A DNA stretch of 64,000 nucleotides, taken from the NCBI RefSeq assembly GCF_963422335.1, contig NZ_OY729424.1:3720001-3784000 (forward strand). Direction: 5' to 3'. Position 1 is the stretch's first letter. The number at the start of each line of letters is the position of its first letter. Below the pieces are notes generated by a model. The model did no database searches, had not been told where the DNA came from, and worked only from the letters and a program-made list of their open reading frames with translations. Origin of the DNA: an uncultured Roseateles sp. Lineage in GTDB: Bacteria > Pseudomonadota > Gammaproteobacteria > Burkholderiales > Burkholderiaceae_C. Positions 32,886 through 41,198 of this stretch are shown one piece after another. The translations under genes and the position numbers were made by a program.

Positions 32886-35456
32886 TTATTGCTTCTTGGC
32901 GGAGGCGGCCGGTGGCAGCGTACCGCCGCCGGTGCCGGTGGCGAACAAGGCGCCGTCTCGGTCGACGATCCAGCCGGTGCGCATGTCAATGAACTTCGGG
33001 TAGGTGTAGTAGACCTCACCGCCAATCATGCCCATTGCCTTGGAATCAAAGGGTGCAGTCCTTCTGGACCAGGTCTTGCCACCGTCTCTGGTGAAGTTGA
33101 TCTCACGGCGAACAGGCACATGGACCCAGCCGTGATCGGCATCGAAAAAGCCAAACCTGTTGAAGTTCGCCGTGTCCAAGCTAATGTCAGGCTTCATCCA
33201 GCTCGATCCGCTGTCGGCGCTGGATAACAGCGACAGATTGCAATTTTGGACAAAGCCGAGTGGTCCGGTGCATGCCCGCAGGCTGGTCCAAATCTGGGAT
33301 GGTCCCGCAAACTCGATTTGGTACATCAAGCCATTTGCCCAACGCGAAGTACTGTATTGAGAGGGAAGCTCTGTATCCGTCCAAGTCTTGCCACCGTCGG
33401 TGGTTTTGCGGCCTCGGTAGTCGCCTACGTAGGCGCCAAGGGCAGACTTGCCCCAAGTGATGGCGAAACCGTTGAGTTCATCGCGGAAGGCCAAGGCCAG
33501 ACTCAAAGGGCAGGCGTCGCTGCGGCAGACCTCGGTCCAGGAGTCTCCGCCATCTCGTGTGATGCTCGTAACGGTCTCGGAACTCGCCCAGCCGAATGTC
33601 CCGTTCAGAAAGCCCAGACACTCTCCGTAATCGCATCCCATGGCGCCGACGTTCAGGAAAGAACCGCTCATGCCCACAACTGGTTGCCAGCTGTCGCCAC
33701 CGTCACGGCTGCGCAGCCAAGTGCTGCGATTCCCATCAGGGCCGACTTCTCGCGCCCAAACTGTGCTTCGATCTTCGCTTTGAACCAGGTTTCGGACTCC
33801 CACACGCTTGGTCTGCCAGGCCCGGCCTGCATCTTTGCTTTGCAGCAGCGCATAGGTGGTGTCCAACGCGAGCAGCAACTGGCTGTTGATCGGATACACC
33901 GCAGCAAACACAGCGGCCTCCTCACGGGGCTTCCCAAGCCACAGCTGCCAAGTCTTGCCAAGGTCCTTGGACAGGTAGGCGGCTGTGGGCTCCGCCGACC
34001 ATCTCCAAGTGATCAGTGTGTTGCCATCGAGTTGCACAAAGCCAGGACTGCGATAGTTGATGCTGCCATCCCGAGGTGGGGTGATGGCTTGCCAGCTGGC
34101 GCCACCATCAACGCTGATGCGCTCCCCCCAGCCATTCAGTGCCATGACGGCGCCACCTGACAAGACTCGAACCTCCGCGGTCTTGCTCAACTCCGGTGGC
34201 AGAAGCCTGAATGAGATGCCTCCGTCGGCGCTGTGCCATAGCTGTTCTTGTTGACGCATCAAGTAGGCGCCCGGCGATGTCTGGTACAGCCCATCGATCT
34301 GACCGCTGGTCGAGGTGGTGGTGGCGCGCCAAGTCTGGCCACCATCGAGGGATCGCCAGAAGACGTTCTTGCCGTAGCCGTAGAGGGGTTGTTCAAGAAA
34401 AGTCAGTTGGCCGCTCTTGTTGCTGACCAATTGCAGCGTGGAAGCTGCATCAACTTCCAAGCCTGTTGGCTGGAATGTGGCGCCCAGGTCCAGGGAGCGG
34501 CTGACACGTCCTTCCTCACTGCGCCACAAGGTGCCGTCGACTTGCACCCACTGCGTTTTGGCGTCGACGGGCGTCCAGGTGACCCCTCCATCGCGGCTGA
34601 TGCTGACAGGGCGCTGAGGGAAACCCTTTACAGGATAGCTGTCACAAAGGATCAGGTCGCGTGAACTTCGGGCGATGATTTCACGGGCGGTGGCATAGGG
34701 GAGCTCGTCGGTGGCGAGCTGCCAACTGTTGCCGCCATCTTTGGTGACATACAACGTTTGAGAGTGCAAGGCCCAGGCATTTGATTCATCAAGCGCCCAT
34801 ATCTTGTCCAACCACAGCGGTGCGAAGGACCCACTTGGAACCCAGGTCTGACCGCCATCCGTGGTCTTGATGATCTTGCTCACTCGGTCAGGTATGGCAT
34901 CTTGTACCCATGCGGTCGATTTGTGAGACACGGCCCAACCGATCTTGGATGAGACGAACTGCACATGCTCGATGGTGTAAACATCTTCCTTTGGATAGAC
35001 CTTGCACCAGCCGCTCTGATTGGGTTCATCACAGCTCAAGCCGGCCAGGTGGGCCTTGTTGTCCAGAGAGACTGAGTAGCTCGCGCTGCGGCTCTGGCCG
35101 GCGCCGTTGCTGAGCTTCAACTCAACCACGTAGTCACCGGCTTTGGCGTACTTGTAGCTGGGCTGGGGCAGGGTGCTGGTGCCACCGTCGCCAAAGCTCC
35201 AGGCATAGCTCAGGCCGGTGAGGCTGGTGTCATTCGAGGGCTTGAACTGCAGCGTGCTGGCAAGGTCGCTGGCCGGGGCCTCGGGGGCGATGGACAGCGT
35301 GGCGGGCAAGGGGGTTGCCGGAACCTCTGGCGTTGGCGGAGGTGCATCGCCCCCGCCTCCACCACAGGCGCTCAGCGCCAACACGAGGCAAACAGTAATC
35401 AGCCTGGCGGGCCACAGCCGCCAAGTCATGGATGTAGATGTCTGCAAATGACTCAT
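32886..35456 (-). CDS. Lipoprotein with PKD-like domain and about 14 Asp-box (BNR) repeats
   Basis: The 856-residue product starts with a lipoprotein signal ending in LALSAC, followed by a GGGGGD linker and a proline-rich stretch. A PKD-like domain (about 50-130; YAWSFGDGGTS) comes next. The rest carries about 14 copies of the Asp-box pattern S/T-x-D-x-G-x-x-W/F, for example TTDGGQTW, TKDGGNSW, SLDGGQTW, SRDGGDSW, TRDGGKTW. Asp boxes occur in beta-propeller proteins such as sialidases, sortilins and YCF48-like proteins; the sialidase RIP motif and catalytic set are not evident, so a binding role at the cell surface is more likely. AGGGAGG just before the ATG supports this start. It is the only clear gene between the tRNA-Val repeats. 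Confidence 0.85.
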   Translation of the reverse strand: MSHLQTSTSMTWRLWPARLITVCLVLALSACGGGGGDAPPPTPEVPATPLPATLSIAPEAPASDLASTLQFKPSNDTSLTGLSYAWSFGDGGTSTLPQPSYKYAKAGDYVVELKLSNGAGQSRSASYSVSLDNKAHLAGLSCDEPNQSGWCKVYPKEDVYTIEHVQFVSSKIGWAVSHKSTAWVQDAIPDRVSKIIKTTDGGQTWVPSGSFAPLWLDKIWALDESNAWALHSQTLYVTKDGGNSWQLATDELPYATAREIIARSSRDLILCDSYPVKGFPQRPVSISRDGGVTWTPVDAKTQWVQVDGTLWRSEEGRVSRSLDLGATFQPTGLEVDAASTLQLVSNKSGQLTFLEQPLYGYGKNVFWRSLDGGQTWRATTTSTSGQIDGLYQTSPGAYLMRQQEQLWHSADGGISFRLLPPELSKTAEVRVLSGGAVMALNGWGERISVDGGASWQAITPPRDGSINYRSPGFVQLDGNTLITWRWSAEPTAAYLSKDLGKTWQLWLGKPREEAAVFAAVYPINSQLLLALDTTYALLQSKDAGRAWQTKRVGVRNLVQSEDRSTVWAREVGPDGNRSTWLRSRDGGDSWQPVVGMSGSFLNVGAMGCDYGECLGFLNGTFGWASSETVTSITRDGGDSWTEVCRSDACPLSLALAFRDELNGFAITWGKSALGAYVGDYRGRKTTDGGKTWTDTELPSQYSTSRWANGLMYQIEFAGPSQIWTSLRACTGPLGFVQNCNLSLLSSADSGSSWMKPDISLDTANFNRFGFFDADHGWVHVPVRREINFTRDGGKTWSRRTAPFDSKAMGMIGGEVYYTYPKFIDMRTGWIVDRDGALFATGTGGGTLPPAASAKKQ

Positions 35457-35698
35457 GAAACCTCCCTTGCTTATGGCCCCACTGTGTGTTTTGGGCGACT
35501 TTATGCGCTCAAGTGTAGGGTCTTGCCTGGGTCTTCACCAGCACCGTGCTCATGCCGTGTTTTGGTCTCAAGTGCTTGCTTCTGACGCGAACCAAGAATC
35601 GACCATTCCTCATCGTGATGCTTGCCATAACAATCAGTGCTCCATCGATTGGCACACCGTTGGTCACAGGAGAATGGCCGGGCCAATTTCTTCAATAG
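35457..35698. other. Right part of the island, upstream of the lipoprotein gene
   Basis: These 242 bases are the least G+C-rich in the area and should contain the lipoprotein promoter (reading leftwards). I see the ribosome site next to the gene but no convincing -35/-10 pair and no other gene. Confidence 0.45.
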
Positions 35699-35774
35699 AG
35701 GCAAGGGCTTACAGGGTTAGAGCACCACCTTGACATGGTGGGGGTCGTTGGTTCGAGTCCAATCGCGCCTACCA
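35699..35774 (+). pseudogene. Truncated or degenerate second copy of tRNA-Val
   Basis: From 35715 the sequence is identical to the 3' part of tRNA-Val, including anticodon arm, T-arm and CCA. The 16 bases before (starting AGGC at 35699) show only partial similarity to the tRNA 5' end, and the acceptor and D stems cannot form properly (AGGCAAG against CGCGCCT). It is therefore not a working tRNA. It is either the attachment-site copy left by an inserted element or a decayed tandem tRNA gene. Confidence 0.75.
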
Positions 35775-35777
35775 AAA
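35715..35777 (+). repeat. Direct repeat, right copy (att-like)
   Basis: Identical over 63 bases to 32550-32612, the 3' part of tRNA-Val. It marks the right boundary of the putative island and is followed at once by a strong terminator. Confidence 0.9.
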
Positions 35778-35787
35778 CGGTAGGATC

Positions 35788-35825
35788 AAAAAGCCGGTAA
35801 CTTCAACAAGTTACCGGCTTTTTTG
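35788..35825 (+). terminator. Strong terminator after the tRNA-Val copy
   Basis: AAAAAGCCGGTAACTT, loop CAAC, then AAGTTACCGGCTTTTTT form a perfect long stem with a T-run. This is probably the original terminator of the tRNA-Val locus, moved away from the intact gene by the insertion. It may also protect against read-through from the MCP gene on the other strand. Confidence 0.85.
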
Positions 35826-35932
35826 TGTTCAAAACCGACGGCGGGCAGCCATGCCGCCTGCCAAGCCTGCGGGTGCTGCGATGGCGGCCTGAACGCGATG
35901 AACGCCAGGCCACTGGGGCTGACCGCGGTCCG

Positions 35933-37483
35933 TCAGCGGCTCGCCAGCTTGAAGGTCGCTACCACCTGCACCAGCTGCTGTGCCTGCGATTTGAGCCCGC
36001 TGGCGGCAGCGGCCATTTCCTCGACCAGTGCGGCGTTTTGCTGCGTGGCCTGGTCGATATTGGTCACGGCCTCACCGACCTGTGCGACACCGGTGGACTG
36101 CTCGCGGCTGGCAGCACTGATCTCGCCCATGATGTCGGTCACCCGGCGGATGCTGCCGACCACTTCGGTCATCGTTTCACCGGCCTTGTCGACCATGGCT
36201 GTGCCCTGCTCGACGCGATCGACGCTGGCGTTGATCAGGCTCTTGATTTCTTTCGCGGCCTCGGCCGAACGGCCCGCCAGCGAGCGCACTTCAGACGCCA
36301 CCACCGCAAACCCCCGCCCCTGCTCGCCGGCGCGCGCGGCTTCCACTGCCGCATTCAGGGCCAGGATATTGGTTTGAAATGCGATCCCGTCGATGACGCT
36401 GATGATGTCGGAGATCTTGCGCGACGAGTCGTTGATGCCCTTCATCGTCTGCACGACCTGGCTCACCACCTCGCCGCCCTGGATCGCCACGGTCGAGGCG
36501 TTCTGCGCCAGCTGGTTGGCCTGGCTGGCGCTGTCGGCGTTCTGCCTGACGGCCGCGCTGAGCTGCTCCATCGACGAGGCGGTCTCTTCCAGCGCGCTGG
36601 CCTGCTGCTCGGTGCGTGCGCTCAGATCCATATTGCCCATGGCCACTTCGTCGCTGGCGGTCGCGATGCCTTCGGACGACTGCCTGACCTGGGTCACCAT
36701 CTGGTGCAGGCCGGTGCTCATCCGCGCCAGCGAGCCGACCAACTGAGCGATTTCGTCGCTGCCATCCATCTGCATTTTCTGCGACAGATCGCCCTGGGCC
36801 ACGGCATCGACCAGCCGGGCGGCCTCGGCCATCGGGCGGGTGATGGAGCGCGTCAGCAGCACGGCAAGAATGGCGCCGAGCACGAGGGCCGCACCGCCCA
36901 GTAGCGCCAGGCGCACGACACCGCTGGCCGTGTCGGCGGCGATGGCCTGGTTCATGTCGTCGATCTCCTTGCGCTGGTGCTCCAGCACCGCCTTCAACGC
37001 GGCAACATAGGCCGGCGCAACGACGCTGAATTCGGCGTCATAGATCTTGTTCGCCTCGTCGCCCTTGTCGGCGCGCTTGGCCGCCATCATCCGGTCACGG
37101 GCGCTCAGGTAGGCGGCACGGGCATCGTTGAACTTGTCCAGCAGCGGCTGCTCCGCGGCAGATTTTGGCAAATCCGCCAACGCCTTGACGATCTCGTTGC
37201 CGCGCGCGGTGGAGGTTTTGGCCTCGTCCCGGAACAGGGCCTCCAGTCCGGCGTCGGCACTCTTGGCAATGGCCTTGCCACGGGTCACGCCGACGGCCAC
37301 GTTGCGCAACTGCTCTTCCAGCAGCCGCTCCTTGGCCAGGGGGGCATCCATCATCTGCTTCATCGATGCCGAGGTGCTGTTGAGCTTCCAGACGCCGACG
37401 AGCAGCATCAATGCCAACAACAGCAAGATCATCGCGAAGCCCGCAGCCAAGCGGGTTCCCACACGCAGATTGTTCAAGCTCAT
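35933..37483 (-). CDS. Methyl-accepting chemotaxis protein
   Basis: The 516-residue receptor has a first membrane helix (about 12-34), a periplasmic four-helix-bundle-type sensor (about 35-190), a second helix (about 191-213), a HAMP domain, and the cytoplasmic signalling hairpin with its conserved tip IAFQTNILALNAAVEAARAG and EQGRGFAVVASEVRSLA. There is no C-terminal NWETF-like CheR tether. The ligand is unknown. Start MSLNNLRVG at 37483 is set by the membrane helix and AAGGAC upstream. It stands alone, without other chemotaxis genes. Confidence 0.93.
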   Translation of the reverse strand: MSLNNLRVGTRLAAGFAMILLLLALMLLVGVWKLNSTSASMKQMMDAPLAKERLLEEQLRNVAVGVTRGKAIAKSADAGLEALFRDEAKTSTARGNEIVKALADLPKSAAEQPLLDKFNDARAAYLSARDRMMAAKRADKGDEANKIYDAEFSVVAPAYVAALKAVLEHQRKEIDDMNQAIAADTASGVVRLALLGGAALVLGAILAVLLTRSITRPMAEAARLVDAVAQGDLSQKMQMDGSDEIAQLVGSLARMSTGLHQMVTQVRQSSEGIATASDEVAMGNMDLSARTEQQASALEETASSMEQLSAAVRQNADSASQANQLAQNASTVAIQGGEVVSQVVQTMKGINDSSRKISDIISVIDGIAFQTNILALNAAVEAARAGEQGRGFAVVASEVRSLAGRSAEAAKEIKSLINASVDRVEQGTAMVDKAGETMTEVVGSIRRVTDIMGEISAASREQSTGVAQVGEAVTNIDQATQQNAALVEEMAAAASGLKSQAQQLVQVVATFKLASR

Positions 37484-37818
37484 CACAGGTCCTTGTGCCC
37501 GGAAGATCCAGGCTATGCAAGTCGCAGTATGGGCGGCGCCATGCGCGGCAATCGCTGCAGAAGACCGCTTTCTACCGGTCAGACGCCGCAGCTCCTTGGC
37601 CTGACCGCCCGCGCCAAACCGTCCGAAATTTCGCAAGCCTATGCATCTTCGGTGATGCCCATACCCCCTAGAACGAAGTCCATCTCGCCGGCGCACCGCG
37701 CATCCGCCGAAAGGGTGTCCGCGTACGGTGATTGAGCGCGTTGCCATGGAGCGCTGCTCAAGGTTCCGAGCCTGCTGTGAAGCAGGCCGGAAAGGCCAAT
37801 CACTTCGAGGACCAACGC
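37484..37818. other. 335-bp gap with structured leader of the DUF4331 gene
   Basis: The gap separates the divergent MCP and DUF4331 genes. Its right part can form three small hairpins in the DUF4331 leader: TTGAGC/GCTCAA (37732-37761), CCTGCT-GTGA-AGCAGG (37771-37786) and GGCC-GGAAA-GGCC (37785-37797, alternative to the former). No clear promoter boxes or small gene could be identified. Confidence 0.35.
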
Positions 37819-39393
37819 ATGAAAACCACTGACTCAACCGCGTCGCGGCGGCTGCTCGCCGTGCTGTGCCTGGGCGCCTGCCTGGGCAGCTATCTGGGCG
37901 CCGCGCAGGCATCCAGCCACCGCGAGGCGCCGTTCATCACCACCCAGCCCAAGGTGGACGCTGCCGACTTCTATATGTTCAACAGCTACGAGGGCGTGGC
38001 CGCCGACGGCACGGGCGGCCGGGCCGGCTTCGTGACCCTGATTGCCAACTACCTGCCCATGCAGGACGGCTATGGCGGGCCCAACTACTTCTCGCTGGAC
38101 CCCAACGCGCTGTATGAGATCCACATCGACAACAACGGCGATGCGCGGGAAGACATCACCTTCCAGTTCAGGTTCAAGAACACGCTGAAGTCGATTGCGC
38201 TGCCGATCAACGGCAAGTCGGTGCCGATACCCATCATCCAGGCCGGTGTTGTCAGCGCGCCCAACGCCGCGGCGCTGAATCTGAACGAGAGCTTCAGCGT
38301 CAACATCATCCGTGGTGACCGCCGTACCGGCATGAGTGCGGCCCTGACCCATGTCGGCAGTGGCTCGGCGGTGTTCGACAAGCCGGTGGACAACATCGGC
38401 AGCAAGACCATTCCGGACTATCCGGGCTATGCCGCCCAGCATGTGCACGAGGTCAATATCCCCGGCTGCGCGATTCCGGGCCGGGTCTTTGTCGGCCAGC
38501 GCAAGGACCCGTTTGCGGTCAATCTGGGCGTGATCTTCGACCTGGTCAACGCGCCGCTGGGTGTGATCACCGACCCGACCCTGATCAATGCCGGCAAGGA
38601 CGATCTGGCCGACAAGAACGTCACCGAGCTGGCCATCGAGGTGGCGGCCAGCTGCCTGGTGGCCGATGCCGCGCATCCGGTGATCGGCGGCTGGACGACG
38701 GCCAGCCTGCGCCAGGGCCAGTACCTGACGCCCAGCCCGGCCAAGGGCCATGCCACGACCCTGATTCCCGGCGGCGGCTGGACGCAAGTCTCGCGCCTGG
38801 GCATGCCCCTGGTCAACGAGGTGGTGATAGGCCTGCCCGACAAGGACCGCTTCAACAGTTCCAGCCCCAAGGATGACCTGCAGTTCGCCGACTATGTGAC
38901 CAACCCGACCCTGCCATCCCTGATTGAGGTCGCCTTCGGTCAGGCGCCCGGCGCTTTGGCTCCCAGCAATGCCGGCCGCCATGATCTCGTGACGACCTTC
39001 CTGACCGGCATCAAGGGCGTGAATCAGCTCGGCAATGTCACGCCATCCGAGATGCAGCGTCTGAACACCGCCATACCGGCTGTGCCGTTTGCCGGCCAGA
39101 ACCGCCTGGGCATCGTCGGCAGCATCCTGGCCGGCGGCTCGGACTTTGCCGGCTACCCCAACGGCCGCCGCCCGAAGGACGATGTGGTCGACATCTCGCT
39201 GATCGCCATGATGGGCGGCCTGTGCATGGCCAACGGCAATGCCGATGCGCTGGGCTTCGGCGCCGCCTGCAAGCCGGCGGCCGTGCCGCTGGGCAGCACC
39301 GCCTTCAGCCTGCACGACGCCGTTGACCAGGCGACCCGGCCCTTGCTGCCGGCCTTCCCCTACCTCGACACGCCCCTGCCTGGCGCCAAGTGA
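37819..39393 (+). CDS. Secreted DUF4331 protein
   Basis: The 524-residue protein has a signal peptide (about residues 1-31, ending AAQA) followed by the typical DUF4331 opening SSHREAPFITTQPKVDAADFYMFN and the conserved NNGDAREDITFQFRF. The family is secreted and of unknown function. The start at 37819 precedes a good signal peptide. The PEP-CTERM gene follows after 11 bases, so both are likely co-transcribed and exported together. Confidence 0.88.
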   Translation: MKTTDSTASRRLLAVLCLGACLGSYLGAAQASSHREAPFITTQPKVDAADFYMFNSYEGVAADGTGGRAGFVTLIANYLPMQDGYGGPNYFSLDPNALYEIHIDNNGDAREDITFQFRFKNTLKSIALPINGKSVPIPIIQAGVVSAPNAAALNLNESFSVNIIRGDRRTGMSAALTHVGSGSAVFDKPVDNIGSKTIPDYPGYAAQHVHEVNIPGCAIPGRVFVGQRKDPFAVNLGVIFDLVNAPLGVITDPTLINAGKDDLADKNVTELAIEVAASCLVADAAHPVIGGWTTASLRQGQYLTPSPAKGHATTLIPGGGWTQVSRLGMPLVNEVVIGLPDKDRFNSSSPKDDLQFADYVTNPTLPSLIEVAFGQAPGALAPSNAGRHDLVTTFLTGIKGVNQLGNVTPSEMQRLNTAIPAVPFAGQNRLGIVGSILAGGSDFAGYPNGRRPKDDVVDISLIAMMGGLCMANGNADALGFGAACKPAAVPLGSTAFSLHDAVDQATRPLLPAFPYLDTPLPGAK

Positions 39394-39404
39394 AGGACTC
39401 CATC

Positions 39405-39899
39405 ATGAAACTTCATCATCGCGTCCTCAGCGCCATCGCCCTGGCGGGCGCCGCCAGCCTCTCATTTGCCGGGCCGCCGGACCCAGTGGCCCTGATGCCG
39501 ACCGGGCCGGGGCTGTACTCGGGGGGCTTCACCCAGCCCGTTGACGGCCTGTTCATCGATACCTTCAGCTTCACGCCCGAGGCCTTCAGCGGACTGGTGT
39601 CGGTGACCCTGTCCAGCCGGGCCGGGCCGGTCAGCTTCTTCACCGCCAGCCTGAATGGTCAGGACTTCAGCTACTTCCCCGAAATGGGCCAGACCGACTT
39701 CGTCTTCAAGGCCCAGGTCACGAACAGCATGCCGCTGAGCCTGACCGTGTTCGGTGCGGTGCTCGACGGCAACGGCAATCCGCTGGGCGCAGGCTCATAC
39801 AGCGGTGCCATCACCGTGGCCGTGCCCGAGCCGCAGACCTATGTCCTGATGCTGGCCGGCCTGGCCGGTCTGGTCGGGGTCGCCAGGCGCAAGGCCTGA
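39405..39899 (+). CDS. FxDxF-type PEP-CTERM protein
   Basis: The 164-residue protein has a signal peptide (to about FAG), an FIDTF sequence fitting the FxDxF motif near residue 50, and a C-terminal sorting signal VPEPQTYVLMLAGLAGL followed by VGVARRKA. PEP-CTERM signals are processed by exosortase (XrtA/EpsH) in bacteria that make exopolysaccharide, so an exosortase system should exist elsewhere in the genome. The middle part is a small beta-rich domain of unknown function. Second gene of a unit with DUF4331. Confidence 0.9.
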   Translation: MKLHHRVLSAIALAGAASLSFAGPPDPVALMPTGPGLYSGGFTQPVDGLFIDTFSFTPEAFSGLVSVTLSSRAGPVSFFTASLNGQDFSYFPEMGQTDFVFKAQVTNSMPLSLTVFGAVLDGNGNPLGAGSYSGAITVAVPEPQTYVLMLAGLAGLVGVARRKA

Positions 39900-39915
39900 G
39901 CGCTCCCTCCGGCAC

Positions 39916-39955
39916 GAGCCCGCGAGCGTGATGCGCCCGCGGGCTCCTTCTTTTA
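39916..39955 (+). terminator. Terminator after the PEP-CTERM gene
   Basis: GAGCCCGCG (39916-39924) pairs with CGCGGGCTC (39938-39946), followed by CTTCTTTTA. It ends the DUF4331/PEP-CTERM unit and separates it from the cupin gene. Confidence 0.75.
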
Positions 39956-40023
39956 GGCTGCGCCGCATAATCAGTCGGCCGGTGTTGCTGCCGGCCATCC
40001 CATCCACCCAAGAGGAGACATCG

Positions 40024-40425
40024 ATGCTGCTGATGAAGAAGATCGTGCTGGGTAGCTTGACCGTGGCGGCGCTGGCCGGCACCGGGGCGCTGATGGCGCA
40101 GAACCCGGGCCTGACGCGCACGCTGGTGGGCCGGGCCGATGTGTCAGTGCCGGGCCGCGAGGCGGTGGTGGCGCGGGTCGAGGTGGCGCCAGGCGCCAAG
40201 GCCGGCCGCCATACCCACCCGGGCGACGAGATCAGCTATGTGCTGGAGGGCGAGGCCACGTTGCTGGTCGATGGCCAGCCGCCTCGCATCGTCAAGGCCG
40301 GTGAGTCGTTCGTGATCCCGGCCGGCGTGGTCCATGACGCGCACAATGACGGCGCGGCGCCCATCAAGCTGGTGGGCGTCTATGTGGTCGAGAAGGGCAA
40401 GCCGCTGGCGACACCGGCGCCTTGA
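40024..40425 (+). CDS. Periplasmic cupin-domain protein
   Basis: The 133-residue protein has an N-terminal hydrophobic signal (LGSLTVAALAGTGALMAQ) and a single cupin_2 barrel with motif 1 in KAGRHTHPGDEISYVLEGEATL and motif 2 near PAGVVHDAHNDG. The histidines and glutamate could hold a metal ion. Exported single cupins of this type are common and functionally undefined. AAGAGGAG six bases before the ATG supports the start. Confidence 0.85.
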   Translation: MLLMKKIVLGSLTVAALAGTGALMAQNPGLTRTLVGRADVSVPGREAVVARVEVAPGAKAGRHTHPGDEISYVLEGEATLLVDGQPPRIVKAGESFVIPAGVVHDAHNDGAAPIKLVGVYVVEKGKPLATPAP

Positions 40426-40510
40426 TCAAACTCAGGCATCCGTGCCGTTCAGCGCACGCATGCCGGCCGCTCGGGGGTAAACCCTTTCCGGCCCGGCAGC
40501 GGGGCGCTCC

Positions 40511-40528
40511 TAGAATAATTTTTGCAAA
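40511..40528 (+). promoter_or_regulatory. Candidate phaR promoter and operator
   Basis: TAGAAT (40511-40516) resembles a -10 box, and TTTGCAAA (40521-40528) is a perfect palindrome at the expected transcription start. Autoregulation of phaR is known in PHB producers, and PhaR sites are TGC/GCA-rich. No clear -35 box is seen. Confidence 0.35.
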
Positions 40529-40546
40529 GCACAAGGAGCTTGGTTC

Positions 40547-41146
40547 ATGGTCACTGCTCGCCGCAGCGCGTCTGCGGACGCCAACGACGCACCCGCATCG
40601 GCAAAGCCGGGGGTGCGGGTTCTCAAGAAGTATCCCAACCGCCGGCTCTACGACACCCAGACCAGCAGCTACATCACGCTCGCCGACGTCAAGAAAATGG
40701 TGCTGGAAGCCACCATCTTCGAGGTGCGCGATGCCAAGACCGCCGAAGACCTGACGCGCAGCATCCTGCTGCAAATCATCCTGGAAGAGGAAACCGGCGG
40801 CATGCCGATGTTCAGCACCCAGGTGCTGGCCCAGATCATCCGCTTCTACGGCCATGCGATGCAGGGCATGATGGGCGCCTACCTTGAGAAGAATATGCAG
40901 ACCCTGGTGGACCTGCAGACCAAGCTCAGCGACCCGACCAAGGGCCTTTACGACCCCAAGAGCTTCAGCCCCGAGATGTGGACCCAGTTCCTCAACGGCC
41001 AGGCGCCGGTGATGCAGGGCCTGATGGGCAGCTATCTGGAGCAGAGCAAAAACCTGTTCGTGCAGATGCAGGAGCAGATGCAGAAGCAGGCCGGCAGCCT
41101 TTTCCCAGGGATTCCCGGCGTGCCGGGCTTTCCGCCCAAGACCTGA
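40547..41146 (+). CDS. phaR: Polyhydroxyalkanoate synthesis repressor
   Basis: The 199-residue protein has the PHB/PHA DNA-binding domain KKYPNRRLYDTQTSSYITL (about 26-45) and the PHB accumulation regulatory domain with ILLQIILEEETGG and a methionine/glutamine-rich C-terminus. PhaR represses phasin genes and its own gene and binds PHB granules, so it links gene expression to polymer level. AAGGAG is at 40533-40538. A TAGAAT box (40511) and the palindrome TTTGCAAA (40521-40528) lie just upstream and may be its promoter and operator. Confidence 0.94.
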   Translation: MVTARRSASADANDAPASAKPGVRVLKKYPNRRLYDTQTSSYITLADVKKMVLEATIFEVRDAKTAEDLTRSILLQIILEEETGGMPMFSTQVLAQIIRFYGHAMQGMMGAYLEKNMQTLVDLQTKLSDPTKGLYDPKSFSPEMWTQFLNGQAPVMQGLMGSYLEQSKNLFVQMQEQMQKQAGSLFPGIPGVPGFPPKT

Positions 41147-41198
41147 GTCCCGGGCAGCTCATCCTGCGGCGTCAGCGGGATGAGTCAAAATCGGGGCT

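Larger units (their letters stand above)
32613..35714. mobile_element. Candidate minimal genomic island inserted at tRNA-Val (no integrase seen)
   Basis: The 3.1-kb segment lies between an intact tRNA-Val and a copy of its 3' part. Base composition is visibly less G+C-rich than the neighbourhood, and the codon use of its single clear gene has more A/T-ending codons. It holds one gene (a BNR-repeat lipoprotein), its own terminator at the left end, and about 480 bases without clear genes. No integrase, excisionase or transposase could be found, so it would be a remnant or a segment moved by an enzyme in trans. The alternative is two tandem tRNA-Val genes, one decayed, with an insertion between them. 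Confidence 0.55.

Noticed and set aside
32679..33227. Small plus-strand frame at the left end of the tRNA-Val island considered as an integrase remnant
   Set aside because: None of the tyrosine recombinase residues (R..HxxR..Y) can be placed, and most of it overlaps the lipoprotein gene.
35699..35774. Second functional tRNA-Val
   Set aside because: The 5' acceptor strand and D-arm do not pair with the conserved 3' half, so no cloverleaf can form.
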